Shown here: in pieces, positions 33,301 to 42,222 of the stretch
Layout of the letters: every line of letters starts with the position of its first letter
How positions within the stretch are numbered: position 1 is the stretch's first letter
Virus record (IMG/VR): IMGVR_UViG_3300008114_000027
Location: 1-63,973 of that record
Length of the DNA stretch: 63,973 nucleotides
Reading direction: 5' to 3' (one strand)
DNA from: a virus
Made by a program: the position numbers and the translations under genes
Notes under the pieces: model-generated
What the model was told of the DNA's origin: nothing
Database searches by the model: none
What the model saw: only the letters and a program-made list of their open reading frames with translations

Positions 33301-33988
33301 GGATCGGAAGCTCTGATATGGGGGACCACACACTCTCCTCGTCGTTCTCGTACACCCACTGTGTCATGAACTGGTATAGCTGCCCGTATAATTTATTTGA
33401 AAAGATGTTAGGGTCTGTGCCGTACTCTATTGTAGCCGCCGCGTATGGTGGCGGGTACTTGATGACGTCGAGTACCTGCTCGGTTATGCTAGGGTACCCC
33501 GCTATAGCGGAGTCGATGTTCAGCATGCGTGGGGGATTAAAATCCCAGTAGCCCTCGGCGTCTATGATATAGGAATTGAAGTAGCCGTCGGTCCAGAACA
33601 GTAGCCTGTTAGCAACCTTGGCGTCGTACACCTTGCTCGTCACCTTGAAGTTCAAGATGCCGTCCTGTAATATTAAGGTAAAGTCCTGAGTGGATATGTT
33701 GTACTTCCAGATGCTGTGGTCAAGGTCACTGTTGTGAACAAAGAACACGATCGAGTTATCCTCTACCCATGGGCAGCTGCCTATGACGGTGTTGATACCA
33801 GCCGCCAACTCATCGTTCTCGTACAGCAGGTTGCCAGCCATGGACGTGATCGCCCCGTTGTTGCTGTCCCCTGCGTTACCGCCACGCGCGTTGTTAGCTG
33901 ATCGGTAGTCCCCCTCGGGGATTAGCCTCTCCTCGTCGTCGGTGTTGATGCCCCCGTAAAAGAATAGATCCTGTGACTGCTTTGCCAT
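30308..33988 (-). CDS. Large tail/stabilisation-type structural protein
   Basis: 1226 aa, beta-rich throughout. The opening DLFFYGGINTDDEERLIPEGDYRSANNARG...NGAITSMAGN is the pattern I recall for the large tail-hub/stabilisation proteins of crAss-like and related podoviruses, and it lies directly downstream of the short connector genes as in them. Likely forms the tail barrel or muzzle below the portal. No membrane segment. Family call from N-terminal pattern and position. Confidence 0.68.
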   Translation of the reverse strand: MAKQSQDLFFYGGINTDDEERLIPEGDYRSANNARGGNAGDSNNGAITSMAGNLLYENDELAAGINTVIGSCPWVEDNSIVFFVHNSDLDHSIWKYNISTQDFTLILQDGILNFKVTSKVYDAKVANRLLFWTDGYFNSYIIDAEGYWDFNPPRMLNIDSAIAGYPSITEQVLDVIKYPPPYAAATIEYGTDPNIFSNKLYGQLYQFMTQWVYENDEESVWSPISELPIPVEQEFISGRNYLDSLAENIITLEVPTGSFLVKKLRVAVRSGNIGQFGMFTELDKALEGISDDTTYEVVFNGLNAIIPITLAEGLRNYDRVPQVSGFMELLPTKQLCYGNFVEGYDPIEIDLDGARVLHEIRNATAQSGIIFYDVKNQFGVIQEVDFDSVFTTFPYQEGDIISFQFQNDPTISAGTFFNINLVITAADVAAGTLANLGDDLVTALTSAGYPCAISLLTGNIEPTGAPNATVWLQAMGQRQSQTLILTKPYQSLKKGATHEFGIQYYDRGMRSGGVLTSDTASVYVPYPSQDGIEITDKFADTHSPYWVSPRMYVKHEPPSWARYYQILARKTTEVLNFQYRTVTILELDVENPQLWKLTLDNYYESAFQANVNHTPQKGDIVRFLTVSASFVDTLPAYVSNYIEVEVQSYDAAGGQDGAEAIWVTKFDYVPLVDESGGFLIEIYTPRKDAINEPWFEIGMIKNILNPYTANRKHEGDSYAAKDVISSPAPGGFDFVVGGDLSVLTDSGSDYTITFTPAVGFSFIVQVSFVSYDPVADESTITVADPSPGLTYLTYTFNTNQTDDTPATLELNFGDVYVRPRISNKLPDNFWLWRYYVEDPSVSDYYISNWSDYGRIGIQDTLFRRRELTASIIHGGAYIDNSNNNNLCSFDFNLLNKQDMSEEFGSINRIIINGYTLKVIQARKETSVYIQRTMAVGGDGGQNVSYTDRTFGGVNPYDSLYGTVHPGSVRVVEGQLFYYDYNSGMFVMSLNNGQQDISSEKLKFNKYTTSLTNFIALNGGPSAWDSVSGVDEFNAEYKFWITDGESSYGAAFNFGEGRWKSFLQYVPDWTENLGGYAVEFGNDAQLYVCNEGTECNFFGVQYPFDFEFVFNHSPLLVKRPLALGLRTNTVPTVYVNVTEGLNYAAMATTIDTSLFEKYENGVWAEYQRDELDENVDIPYLATVDLARLNGKEMRGYTAAHTVSFDSPADKIVVISAKVNYVPSEAIE

Positions 33989-34004
33989 CTAAAAGAAATT
34001 TGAA

Positions 34005-34012
34005 CAAAGATA
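34005..34012 (-). promoter_or_regulatory. TAnnTTTG box before 1226-aa gene
   Basis: TATCTTTG on the leftward strand, 17 bases before the ATG at 33988, after a T-rich run following the previous gene. No clear -33 element. Confidence 0.4.
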
Positions 34013-34045
34013 ACAAAAAAAGACCCACCTTATTTTGAATAAAGA

Positions 34046-34783
34046 TTATCTCAAGTTCAGGCCGCTTCCCTTGTACAACTCGTCGAGTAGCTCTCTGAGT
34101 GTAGGAGATTTTGCGAGGATGTTGCTGTCCCACATAGAGTCCCTGTACTGTCTCTCCTTGTCCTTGCTCCTAGCGTAAGCCTTGTCGATATCGCTGTGCT
34201 CGTGTATCTGCCATATAAGATAGTTACGGAAAGCATCCACGTATGGGAGCGGGATGAAGGTGAACTCGCTTACATTCTTTCCGGCACTAAGGTACTCTAC
34301 AACCCCCCTGCCCACCGGGATACTCTCCGAAAATAATATGCGTCTATTCTCATGGTCAACCCTGTAGTAGTTGACGTTCTTTCCGCCGCCCTCTCCGTAC
34401 CTCACGTATGAGGCGTACCAGTAACCGGGCATGAAGTATCCGTCCCCCGTGTCTGATGTCTTTGCAGGCTCGCACACGCCGGGCACGTCGTTAAGGTTAA
34501 TCGTGTTGTCGACCGTCAGGTCCCATAGCCTGCCACCGTGAGCGTAAGCCACACGGCTGATCGCTATAAAGTCTGCTGGCATTGGCCACACCCTGTTCGC
34601 CAAGTTTATCTCGATAGGCTCGGACACCAGAGATGGCATCTCAAACCCGCGTAGTTTTTCTTGATAGAAGCTGACAGCTATCTCGAGTAGCCACATATAG
34701 TCAGAGCTTGATATCCCTAGATTCTTTGTTCTGGAGATGGTGCTGAGCACTAAGCTCTGTATGTTCTTTACTGGCTGGTCCAT
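34046..34783 (-). CDS. Tail connector/ring protein
   Basis: 245 aa. N-terminal helices followed by a beta section with the repeated aromatic pattern YWYASYVRYGEGGG and a C-terminal helical arm (IWQIHEHSDIDKAYARSKDKERQYRDSM). Length, order and helix-beta-helix layout match T7 gp11-like or crAss ring proteins that sit under the portal. Start overlaps the previous stop as TAATG. Confidence 0.6.
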   Translation of the reverse strand: MDQPVKNIQSLVLSTISRTKNLGISSSDYMWLLEIAVSFYQEKLRGFEMPSLVSEPIEINLANRVWPMPADFIAISRVAYAHGGRLWDLTVDNTINLNDVPGVCEPAKTSDTGDGYFMPGYWYASYVRYGEGGGKNVNYYRVDHENRRILFSESIPVGRGVVEYLSAGKNVSEFTFIPLPYVDAFRNYLIWQIHEHSDIDKAYARSKDKERQYRDSMWDSNILAKSPTLRELLDELYKGSGLNLR

Positions 34784-35376
34784 TATTTAGCAGGCTGTGT
34801 TGGTTTATCCGTGTCCGCGACGCGGTTGTTGTATATCTCTTCAATCGGACTCGCCTGATCCCTCATCATCTGAAGAACCATAGAAAACATCTGGGACTGC
34901 ATACCCTCCACGCAAACGTTGTCGTTGTCTGATAGGGCATTAAAGTCTGGAAGTATCTGCAAGTCTATCTTGGTCTCGTTAGGGTTGGCGGAGAAGTACA
35001 TCTTGTTTCCAACTATCCTGTCCACGGAGCACTTGATCATTGGTAAGAGGTAGGACATAATGTTCGCCTCCTCAATCCCCTGACTCACCGGGAAGTACTT
35101 CTGCCCCTTGCTAACCCACACTATTCCTGCAAGGCCGTTGATTGGGCTTACCGGAAGTACTATGTAGTACTGACCGTTGGCGGTCATGACGGTGCACTCG
35201 TATGGCAGCGCCATGTTGCGTACCATCTTCTTATTCTGAGACGCCAAGTCTGCGTACACCATACTCACCAGCCTTGATATGACCGGCTTCGGGTACTTGC
35301 CCTGAAGGTCGCTAGGCGCGTCACCTCCAGCAAGGCGGTTCTGAATAAGTTCTAATAATACTCTCTTTGTTATCAT
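34783..35376 (-). CDS. Tail/connector structural protein
   Basis: 197 aa, beta-rich with a helical start (residues 1-50). Coupled at both ends (ATGA upstream at 35373-35376, TAATG downstream). One of three consecutive connector-sized proteins between fibre and tail-hub genes; likely forms head-completion or ring layers. No specific family recognised. Confidence 0.55.
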   Translation of the reverse strand: MITKRVLLELIQNRLAGGDAPSDLQGKYPKPVISRLVSMVYADLASQNKKMVRNMALPYECTVMTANGQYYIVLPVSPINGLAGIVWVSKGQKYFPVSQGIEEANIMSYLLPMIKCSVDRIVGNKMYFSANPNETKIDLQILPDFNALSDNDNVCVEGMQSQMFSMVLQMMRDQASPIEEIYNNRVADTDKPTQPAK

Positions 35377-36095
35377 TGACCTTGCTTAGTTTGTGAAGTC
35401 TGGTAGTTGAACTCGTCTCTAATCTTGATAGCGTACTCTCTCACGATGAGGTTAACCAAGTCCTCGTACACCGCCTCTGGAAACTCGAACTCTACACTCT
35501 CGCTCGGCGTCCCTACTGGGAGCACGGATGAGTTTGTGTGCACCGTCCCCGGTGGTAAGTATATCGGCCTCCCGCCAATGATGTCGTAGTCGAACACCGG
35601 CGTGGCTGGCCTGCGTACATAAGTAAATCCTATATAAGTTATGCCCGTTGGTCTTACAAGGAATCGATCGTTCTCGTCAACAGCTATTGGCTGCTCTAGT
35701 GTCGGGAACATTAACTCGGTAGACATCCTGTAGCCAAAGTCTTGCTGGTTAAGGAACTCGACCATTCTCAAATTCTCCGTGTATGTACCGCAAGAGTTCA
35801 AAAACTGACTGTATGAGGATCTTGCCGTGTAGTAATAATCGTCCGGATACTCTCCGTACCCGTAGCTATCAAGCTCTATAGCGGGAATGTTTGGGCTGCC
35901 CACGGTCACGATGAAGGGGTAGAGATCTCGTGAGATCTCCTGCTTCTCCTCGAACACCTTGAGCAGCTCGTTTATCTTATACACGCATATCCAAGGGAGC
36001 AGGGCGTTGAAGTTGTTCGGGGTAACATAACCACCGAACTGATCCTTGCCTAGCTTCTCTAGTGTGCGAGCGTATATGTCCCCTAAGTTGAGCAT
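35373..36095 (-). CDS. Tail/connector structural protein
   Basis: 240 aa. Starts MLNLGDIYARTLEKLGKDQFGGYVTP, a form I associate with adaptor or ring proteins of Bacteroidota podoviruses, followed by beta structure with Tyr-rich segment and a helical C-terminus. ATGA coupling to the next gene. Role from position. Confidence 0.58.
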   Translation of the reverse strand: MLNLGDIYARTLEKLGKDQFGGYVTPNNFNALLPWICVYKINELLKVFEEKQEISRDLYPFIVTVGSPNIPAIELDSYGYGEYPDDYYYTARSSYSQFLNSCGTYTENLRMVEFLNQQDFGYRMSTELMFPTLEQPIAVDENDRFLVRPTGITYIGFTYVRRPATPVFDYDIIGGRPIYLPPGTVHTNSSVLPVGTPSESVEFEFPEAVYEDLVNLIVREYAIKIRDEFNYQTSQTKQGQ

Positions 36096-36113
36096 TATAT
36101 TTAATCTTTATTT

Positions 36114-38375
36114 TTAATACTGTCTGTAAGCAAAGCCATCTATAGCGTAGAAGGTATTACCAATCTCCGAGCTTGAAACTACAATGACAGTGTTTGTGTT
36201 GAACGGAAGCGAGGTGACTGGGTCAATATTAAAATCTCCTATCACCGCCAATGCGCCGCCAATATTAACCGTACCGCCTATCTTCCAGACACCGTCGGCT
36301 GGAACATAGCACAAGTTAAATTGTATATCATAAGCGTTATCACCAACCACTAGTCCAAATACAGTTGTGTTAGTATTTGAATTTACAAATTTTATTTCAG
36401 TCGCTACGTCTGAAGCTGTTCCCTTTATATTAAACTTGTAAAATATTTTTTCATTTAACCAATCGGCTGGAATGAATAAATTGGCAGAGCCTTCCTCATC
36501 AACATAAAAGCCTAGCATTCTAAATTTATGCAAGCCGTTAACGGTAGTCGTTAAAGTGTTTACTTCGTTTGTTAGGTCTAATAAATCATTATACAAGTTT
36601 GAAATGACCGTCTGAATGTCGGTAAGCCAAGCGTTGATTAAATTTATTTGATTTCCTAAACTAGTCACCTCGTTGAGTATGATGGCAATAACATCCCAGA
36701 TGTCTTGAATATCATCAAGGTATGTGCTAGGAGTTAATGACGCTAAGAATAATTGAAGTTGGTCTATTGCATCTTGAATATCACCAGCCGCGTTTTGAGA
36801 TTGAGTTAAATACGTGGCAATGTTTACTGTGTATTGAGAATATTCTGGGAAATCCGCAATGAAAGCATCAAGCAACGCCACTATCCCGTTTAAGTCCGTT
36901 ACGACAAATCCAAACGAAACCTCCAAAGCATTTGTCCAAACCTCTAGCTGGTCAACATCATCCGCAAATGTTGAAGACGTTGGGTCTAGCGCTAGAGCTG
37001 CTGATTGTATCTGAGTTACTTGCGCTAAAATACCAAGAAGGTCTGCATCGTATGAAGCAATAGCCGCAACAATGGCGTTGTAAGCCTCTAGAGCGTCTGC
37101 ATTTTCTTGAACCGCATTACCAAGCCCGATGACTTGAAGGTTTAAATTATCAATCTCTGACTGTATCTGAGCGATTATAGACGTTGCGTCTAGGTTGCTG
37201 TTGTCAACCCAGTAAGGTACGTCCTGATTCTCATCGCAACATCCGCAGCTGCACTCTCCGCTCTCGTCAAGCACAGACTCTAGCTGAGCCACAGTCGCAG
37301 CGTACATGGCGTTGTTCCCACAAGTCTTGTACTCCTTAGCCAAGGCATACAGCTGAAGTACCATAAGTATGGTAGCCTCAAGACCGCTCGCCTGACCTCT
37401 CTGGAATGACGCGTAGTACTTGTCCTTTAAGCTCTCGATGCATGGCGTGAGACCACAGAGTGTTCCAACGCATGTTACAGCCGTCTCGCCCGTATCCCTT
37501 ACAGTGTAAGTGTAGACAAGCCCGTCGTCTTGGGTCACGCTCATGTTCAAAACAAGCACGTGAGTCCATGTGCCGACAGCAAGCTCGTTAAAGGTTAGGC
37601 TAGGAGATGTCGTGGTAACCGGGTTTGTATCAGGCTCTGGGTACAGACCGTTAGGGTAGTATCCGCTAAGTGATCTGCTCACAATAACCTGACCCGTAGG
37701 GATCACAGAGCTGTCCGCAAATATGATCTGGCCGAACTGTGTGCTCTCGCAGTCGTATGTTGTTGTCACCGCAGGGGTAACAAAGTTGCACCCGTTCCAT
37801 GTGTAAGTGCTGCCAGCAAAGGCTGCGCGGGTAACGTCAAAGGAAAAAGTTCCAGTCGGTATACCCTCGTTCACTAGGGTAGTCTGTGTGACTACGATTG
37901 TGGATATATCATCGCCCGTATCATAAGTAGCCGTAGCTACAGTGAACGTGCCGTTGTTCTCGGTCTCCGTGTTGCCTGTAGTCACGATGCTGTCTCCAGC
38001 TATCAGCACCCTACCAGCCTCGGTTAAGTCAAAGTTAAACGTTGAAGGGGCGTTCACCTCGTCAACAGACCCGCCCGTGATAGCGTATCTCAACGAGTAT
38101 GTGAACGAGTAAGTCCCGTTCAGGATCTCCCCGTTAGAATCTAATGGCAGGTTGAACCATGCGCTGTTCGTGGTGGACATCAAGTTCACCAGAGGGCTAC
38201 CAACCGTTGTCCCGGTGTAGATCGCCACGCCGGTAGGCCCGGTGACAACACCAAGACCTTTAGCGTTCAGAGCCGATAGGCTTATCCCCTCAGCCACATA
38301 GTTTGATGCGTCAACAATTCTTCCTTTCTTTGTTACCGCGTTTATTTCAAGGTATACGTTAGCTGTTAGAGCCAT
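36114..38375 (-). CDS. Tail fibre/appendage protein with coiled coil
   Basis: 753 aa. N-terminal half is Thr/Gly/Ser-rich beta sequence like repeated Ig- or fibre-type strands, then a Cys cluster (CGCCDEN near 375), a long heptad-patterned helix (about 395-620), and a C-terminal beta knob. Typical elongated trimeric appendage. Preceded by a good TTG-N19-TATTTTTG promoter and a terminator from the upstream unit. Confidence 0.62.
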   Translation of the reverse strand: MALTANVYLEINAVTKKGRIVDASNYVAEGISLSALNAKGLGVVTGPTGVAIYTGTTVGSPLVNLMSTTNSAWFNLPLDSNGEILNGTYSFTYSLRYAITGGSVDEVNAPSTFNFDLTEAGRVLIAGDSIVTTGNTETENNGTFTVATATYDTGDDISTIVVTQTTLVNEGIPTGTFSFDVTRAAFAGSTYTWNGCNFVTPAVTTTYDCESTQFGQIIFADSSVIPTGQVIVSRSLSGYYPNGLYPEPDTNPVTTTSPSLTFNELAVGTWTHVLVLNMSVTQDDGLVYTYTVRDTGETAVTCVGTLCGLTPCIESLKDKYYASFQRGQASGLEATILMVLQLYALAKEYKTCGNNAMYAATVAQLESVLDESGECSCGCCDENQDVPYWVDNSNLDATSIIAQIQSEIDNLNLQVIGLGNAVQENADALEAYNAIVAAIASYDADLLGILAQVTQIQSAALALDPTSSTFADDVDQLEVWTNALEVSFGFVVTDLNGIVALLDAFIADFPEYSQYTVNIATYLTQSQNAAGDIQDAIDQLQLFLASLTPSTYLDDIQDIWDVIAIILNEVTSLGNQINLINAWLTDIQTVISNLYNDLLDLTNEVNTLTTTVNGLHKFRMLGFYVDEEGSANLFIPADWLNEKIFYKFNIKGTASDVATEIKFVNSNTNTTVFGLVVGDNAYDIQFNLCYVPADGVWKIGGTVNIGGALAVIGDFNIDPVTSLPFNTNTVIVVSSSEIGNTFYAIDGFAYRQY

Positions 38376-38395
38376 GGTCTTTAATATATTTTAAG

Positions 38396-38426
38396 CAAAA
38401 ATACAAAAACACTTTGTTAGTACAAC
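38396..38426 (-). promoter_or_regulatory. Late promoter before 753-aa fibre gene
   Basis: Leftward GTTG (38426-38423), 19-nt spacer, TATTTTTG (38403-38396); the box ends 21 bases before the ATG. One of the two best-matched Bacteroidota promoters in the window. Confidence 0.6.
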
Positions 38427-38431
38427 GAATT

Positions 38432-38464
38432 AAAAAAGAAATTCCCCTCACATTGGAGGGGAAT
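38432..38464 (-). terminator. Intrinsic terminator after 352-aa gene
   Basis: ATTCCCCTC/GAGGGGAAT stem with six-base loop (38441-38464), followed on the leftward strand by TTCTTTTTTA. Separates the fibre unit at 38.5-42.2 kb from the next. Confidence 0.85.
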
Positions 38465-38478
38465 CTCTGAACCAAATA

Positions 38479-38515
38479 ACAAATCAATTAACAAATCAAT
38501 TAACAAACCACTTTA
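38479..38515. repeat. Short tandem repeat in intergenic region
   Basis: AACAAATCAATT occurs twice in a row and a third partial copy follows (AACAAACCA), between the 352-aa gene and its terminator. Could be a protein-binding array or slippage product. Confidence 0.6.
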
Positions 38516-38533
38516 ATAGAACCACAAATATAG

Positions 38534-39592
38534 TTATCCTCTGAGTGTCTGACAAATTTCTCCTGTTAAAATATTATAATAACCGCTGTAGCTATCATTC
38601 TTTCCCTGTGCTGGCATGAACTCTATGTACAGCTCAAGGATAGCCTGACCGGCAGCAGGATCGTAGGTTAGCGTGTGCTCCACCGCGTTGTACACTGCAT
38701 TTCCTTCCGCCTCGACTAGAGATATTGATCTAGAACTAGGGTCAGACTTTAGGTATCTGCGCTTGAAGCTCTCACCCTCATTGCCGCTTGAAAGGCTTGT
38801 GGTGTCACCAACCTGCCCGTTATTATAAAGTCTCCACTCGACCACATAGTCACGGCCAGTCATGTTGTAGCTTGTCTTCAACGATCCAATCTTGTAAAAG
38901 TCTGAGATGACCCCGTTGATAAATATGTTGCCGTCATACACACCACCTGTTGCCGGCGTGATCTGAGGAAAGATGTTTGTGAAGCAAGTCGCAGGGTCCC
39001 TGTTCTCTACAATCACAACAGTCTTTGAACGCTCGATCACTTCCTCTATCGGGATAGAAAGCATGGTAGCTATCTCGTCGTGGGTCATGTAGACATCGCG
39101 TCCTCTGTACTCACAGACAATGGGCATGTTATTCTCTCTCTCAATAGTCCAGCCGCCCTCGACCTCGTTTATCTTTAGCACCTCCTCGAATACGTCATAG
39201 GTAACCTTGTTCGCGTGAAGCCAGTTCTCTCTCTGCATATGGAACACGTGAGATGATTCCTGTTTACCCTCGTAAGTGTACCCGTGCTCGTGTATAAGAT
39301 TGTGCACAAAGTTCAAAGCATAGGCGCCGTAAGGGTCCTCAATCTTTTGAGGCGTCGTGTACACCGTCTTCCACTCGTAGAACGATGGGGCTTGCGGGCG
39401 AGGCGTCTTGTTTATGCGTGACGCTGCAAGGTCCGCCTTGTACTGTGCCTGTATCTCAGCTATTACCGTCGGAGACTTTCTCGTGTAAACCTTGTTGATC
39501 ACAAACTTACTGGAGATTCTCTTGACAATTACCGAGTTTTCCAATTCCTTTAACTCAAGAGGTAGCCCGAGCGTGTTAAAATCTAGCGTCAT
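38534..39592 (-). CDS. Putative virion-associated protein
   Basis: 352 aa, mixed alpha/beta with a helical acidic start and a beta-rich C-terminus ending SYSGYYNILTGEICQTLRG. Encoded between fibre genes; probably an appendage, adsorption or head-decoration component. No family recognised. Last gene before a strong terminator. Confidence 0.5.
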   Translation of the reverse strand: MTLDFNTLGLPLELKELENSVIVKRISSKFVINKVYTRKSPTVIAEIQAQYKADLAASRINKTPRPQAPSFYEWKTVYTTPQKIEDPYGAYALNFVHNLIHEHGYTYEGKQESSHVFHMQRENWLHANKVTYDVFEEVLKINEVEGGWTIERENNMPIVCEYRGRDVYMTHDEIATMLSIPIEEVIERSKTVVIVENRDPATCFTNIFPQITPATGGVYDGNIFINGVISDFYKIGSLKTSYNMTGRDYVVEWRLYNNGQVGDTTSLSSGNEGESFKRRYLKSDPSSRSISLVEAEGNAVYNAVEHTLTYDPAAGQAILELYIEFMPAQGKNDSYSGYYNILTGEICQTLRG

Positions 39593-39643
39593 ATATATTG
39601 TTTATTTGTTATACCTAAAACTTATAGCCCTTGGTATAGTTAA

Positions 39644-39919
39644 TTAAATTTCATTTGGTGGTATCTCTAAATCTGGAATTGGCTCTAACACATCAACGCC
39701 CTTTACAATCGCGTTGTATTGAGCAAGAGTCAATGTCTCGGTGTTCTCCGTACCAACAAAAGTTTTTGAATAGATTAAGTACATCTGCTGCTGTACTATT
39801 AGCTTAGTATCCTCTAAACTTGTGGGATAGTCAACATCCTCACACTTCTGGGTAATAGACATCACTACTTTTTGGGAGTCGTTATCATTGAACGTGTATG
39901 TGTACTTGTAGTATATCAT
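39644..39919 (-). CDS. Small hypothetical structural-region protein
   Basis: 91 aa, beta-type N-terminus then helix, Pro-rich acidic tail. ATGA overlap with the preceding 748-aa fibre gene, so it may be its chaperone or an accessory subunit. Confidence 0.5.
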   Translation of the reverse strand: MIYYKYTYTFNDNDSQKVVMSITQKCEDVDYPTSLEDTKLIVQQQMYLIYSKTFVGTENTETLTLAQYNAIVKGVDVLEPIPDLEIPPNEI

Positions 39920-42162
39920 CGTTTTAAATTAAAGGATTCACCACACCAATCAACTGATGCAGACCTAGTGTTTAAAGTTCCTGCCGAGCCTCCTAGTCTA
40001 TAAAAAGGAAGTCCACCATAGTTACCAGACACCCTTGTAAATCTATAAGCAAAGGAGTAGGTTATGCCGTCTGTTGAATAGAAGAAGATAGCGTCACCGC
40101 TATTTGACGAGGTAATAAATATTCCTAGATAGATGTAAGTAGCGGCGGTAATTGGTACTGTAGTCGCTGTTAGTATAGTTAATGAATTGGCCACATTTGT
40201 AATTCGAATATTCCAAAAGGCGGGGGTCACACCACCTGATGCAAATGTCGGCATCTCCCACATTAATCCCGTCTGCCCGTTTGTTGCTACCGTAGATGTT
40301 GAGGCGTTCAGTCCAGCATTAAAATTCCAATCCTGCGCAGCCGTTGGCACCGTGTCAATCTTTACTTTTGATACCCATAGCTGGGGACACAAGCCATTAA
40401 CCCCGAATACAGTACTTCCTCCAAACCTTCTATAGTCCACACTTGCATATAAAAATCCGGTGATAGTTGTTCCTGCACTCAACCTCATTACCCCCCAATC
40501 TGTATTAGTCTCAGCGCCCGACGCTAGACCAGATCCGGTACCAGAAGTTACCCCGTAAAACATTTTAGTTGCCTGAGAACCCGTGGTAGGGTTTATATTT
40601 TCAAAGTCATCATAGAAGTCAAAGCCGCCCTGATTTGGGTGGGTGTTAAATTGTGACCATCTTGTTCCCGTGTAAAGAAAGGTTATCTCCCTTTCAGGCA
40701 TCAAGAAGTATGGAGACTTTTGTGCTAACTTAAATCTATTTGTGGCGGTTGATGTAGTAGCCTCGTTCTCAATAATAACTACATTATTTGTTGAACTGTT
40801 TACTATTGTAACTATTTTACCAGCCGACGGGTTTGCTAGTCCACCTAAACTTATAATGTTGTTTGTATTGTTTGGGGTAAAGTCAATAACCTTTACTACA
40901 TCTACAGCGCCGGGCCATCCCGTAGGTGCCCAGTTATCCTCTCTAGCATTGGTAGATGTAGCGGATATAACAGCAAGGTCCACGTTGGGTACATACTCGT
41001 TTGACCATACCCCGGCCACCGAGTCGTACAATAAAGTCTGACCCGTTAACGGGGATGATATGAGAACGTTGTGAAGCTCGTCCAGCTCATAGCCGTTGTC
41101 TACCTTCACAAATATTTTTCCATGAATTGCGTGGGCGTACTCCACGTACCCCACAATGACAGAGTGCTGCGGCGCCGTCGGCTTAACGTTGGTGATGGCG
41201 CCAGCTGTCGTCGGGGAAAGGTACAGGACCTGACCGTCCACCCACGTCTCTCCCTGTAAAGAGCCTGTGGTGTTGATTTCCTTTACCTGACCAGACACGG
41301 TAATAAAACCTTCCTGATTTCCAAGAATAGTCTCGGTCACTATACCAAGGGTACCCGCCGAGTTGGCGTCGTTATCACCCTGTGCAAGCCTAACCGAAAG
41401 TCTCTGTCCCGTGGCACCGGTAACCAGCACCACCTGATAATTAGCCTCCAACAAATCTATTAAAGGTGTCGTCTTGTTGACCACCCTAGCCACTAACTCT
41501 TGACCAATTTGAAGAGTCACGTTGTTACCCTTCAGCCTCAAATCCATCGTGCCGTCGGTATCGTTCCATCGCATTCTCCCTACCTGTAAAGCATTAGTAG
41601 GAGTAAGGTCAGCTTGAAAAAAGTCTGACGTGATTCCGTGAGTACCCAAGTCAACGTCGCCTGTCGCCCCGGTGTACGGAACAAATCCTCCGCCAGAAGA
41701 TCCACCTACCTGAACATACGCGGAGCCGTCCCAACGATAGAGGTAGTTAGTGTCCTCTGCTATGTAGATCACATCCACAACCCCGGTTGCTGGGAATGAC
41801 GCCAAGTCCGGATAGGACCTCACGCTGAGTGTTCCCAGATCCGTACAGCAGCTAACAAACAAGGTAGAGTTAAGGTACTCGTAAACTTCCCTAACCTTCA
41901 GTATATAATCGTTGACATCAAAGTTAGGCTGAGGCAATGCGGTATAAGGCTTGCCGTCTATATCGATAAGACCTATCACGGTAAACACGTACATCGACTC
42001 GCCGTTCACAATAGCAAACAGCTTGTTAGTCGCCATGTTGATCTCTATCTGGTCGGTAACCTTCAAGGACAGGACAACCACGTCGTTCGTGTTTATAAAC
42101 AAGATACGACCCGTGGCGGTCTTCTCTATAGACTTTAAGTCAGCCTCGATGTTGTATACCAT
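39916..42162 (-). CDS. Tail fibre-like protein
   Basis: 748 aa from the ATG at 42162; an upstream start at 42189 would lie in the terminator hairpin. A short head domain, a Gly-rich hinge SSGGGFVPYTGATGDVDLG (about 160-180), then repetitive beta segments and a C-terminal Gly/Ser/Thr-rich domain. The PYTGATGDVDLG hinge is common in fibres of flavobacterial phages. Likely host-range determinant. Confidence 0.68.
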   Translation of the reverse strand: MVYNIEADLKSIEKTATGRILFINTNDVVVLSLKVTDQIEINMATNKLFAIVNGESMYVFTVIGLIDIDGKPYTALPQPNFDVNDYILKVREVYEYLNSTLFVSCCTDLGTLSVRSYPDLASFPATGVVDVIYIAEDTNYLYRWDGSAYVQVGGSSGGGFVPYTGATGDVDLGTHGITSDFFQADLTPTNALQVGRMRWNDTDGTMDLRLKGNNVTLQIGQELVARVVNKTTPLIDLLEANYQVVLVTGATGQRLSVRLAQGDNDANSAGTLGIVTETILGNQEGFITVSGQVKEINTTGSLQGETWVDGQVLYLSPTTAGAITNVKPTAPQHSVIVGYVEYAHAIHGKIFVKVDNGYELDELHNVLISSPLTGQTLLYDSVAGVWSNEYVPNVDLAVISATSTNAREDNWAPTGWPGAVDVVKVIDFTPNNTNNIISLGGLANPSAGKIVTIVNSSTNNVVIIENEATTSTATNRFKLAQKSPYFLMPEREITFLYTGTRWSQFNTHPNQGGFDFYDDFENINPTTGSQATKMFYGVTSGTGSGLASGAETNTDWGVMRLSAGTTITGFLYASVDYRRFGGSTVFGVNGLCPQLWVSKVKIDTVPTAAQDWNFNAGLNASTSTVATNGQTGLMWEMPTFASGGVTPAFWNIRITNVANSLTILTATTVPITAATYIYLGIFITSSNSGDAIFFYSTDGITYSFAYRFTRVSGNYGGLPFYRLGGSAGTLNTRSASVDWCGESFNLKR

Positions 42163-42166
42163 AGTA

Positions 42167-42174
42167 CAAAAATA
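42167..42174 (-). promoter_or_regulatory. TAnnTTTG box directly before fibre gene
   Basis: TATTTTTG only 5 bases before the ATG, straight after a terminator. If used as a -7 box the transcript would be leaderless; it may instead be a chance product of the T-rich region. Confidence 0.25.
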
Positions 42175-42177
42175 AAT

Positions 42178-42201
42178 AAAGGCGGTCAATTAACCGCCTT
42201 T
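42178..42201 (-). terminator. Intrinsic terminator after 310-aa gene
   Basis: GGCGGT/ACCGCC stem with loop TAATTG and A/T extensions, followed on the leftward strand by TTTATTTATTTTTG. Symmetric enough to act in both directions. Confidence 0.8.
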
Positions 42202-42222
42202 ATTATAGTTATTTTTAATCAA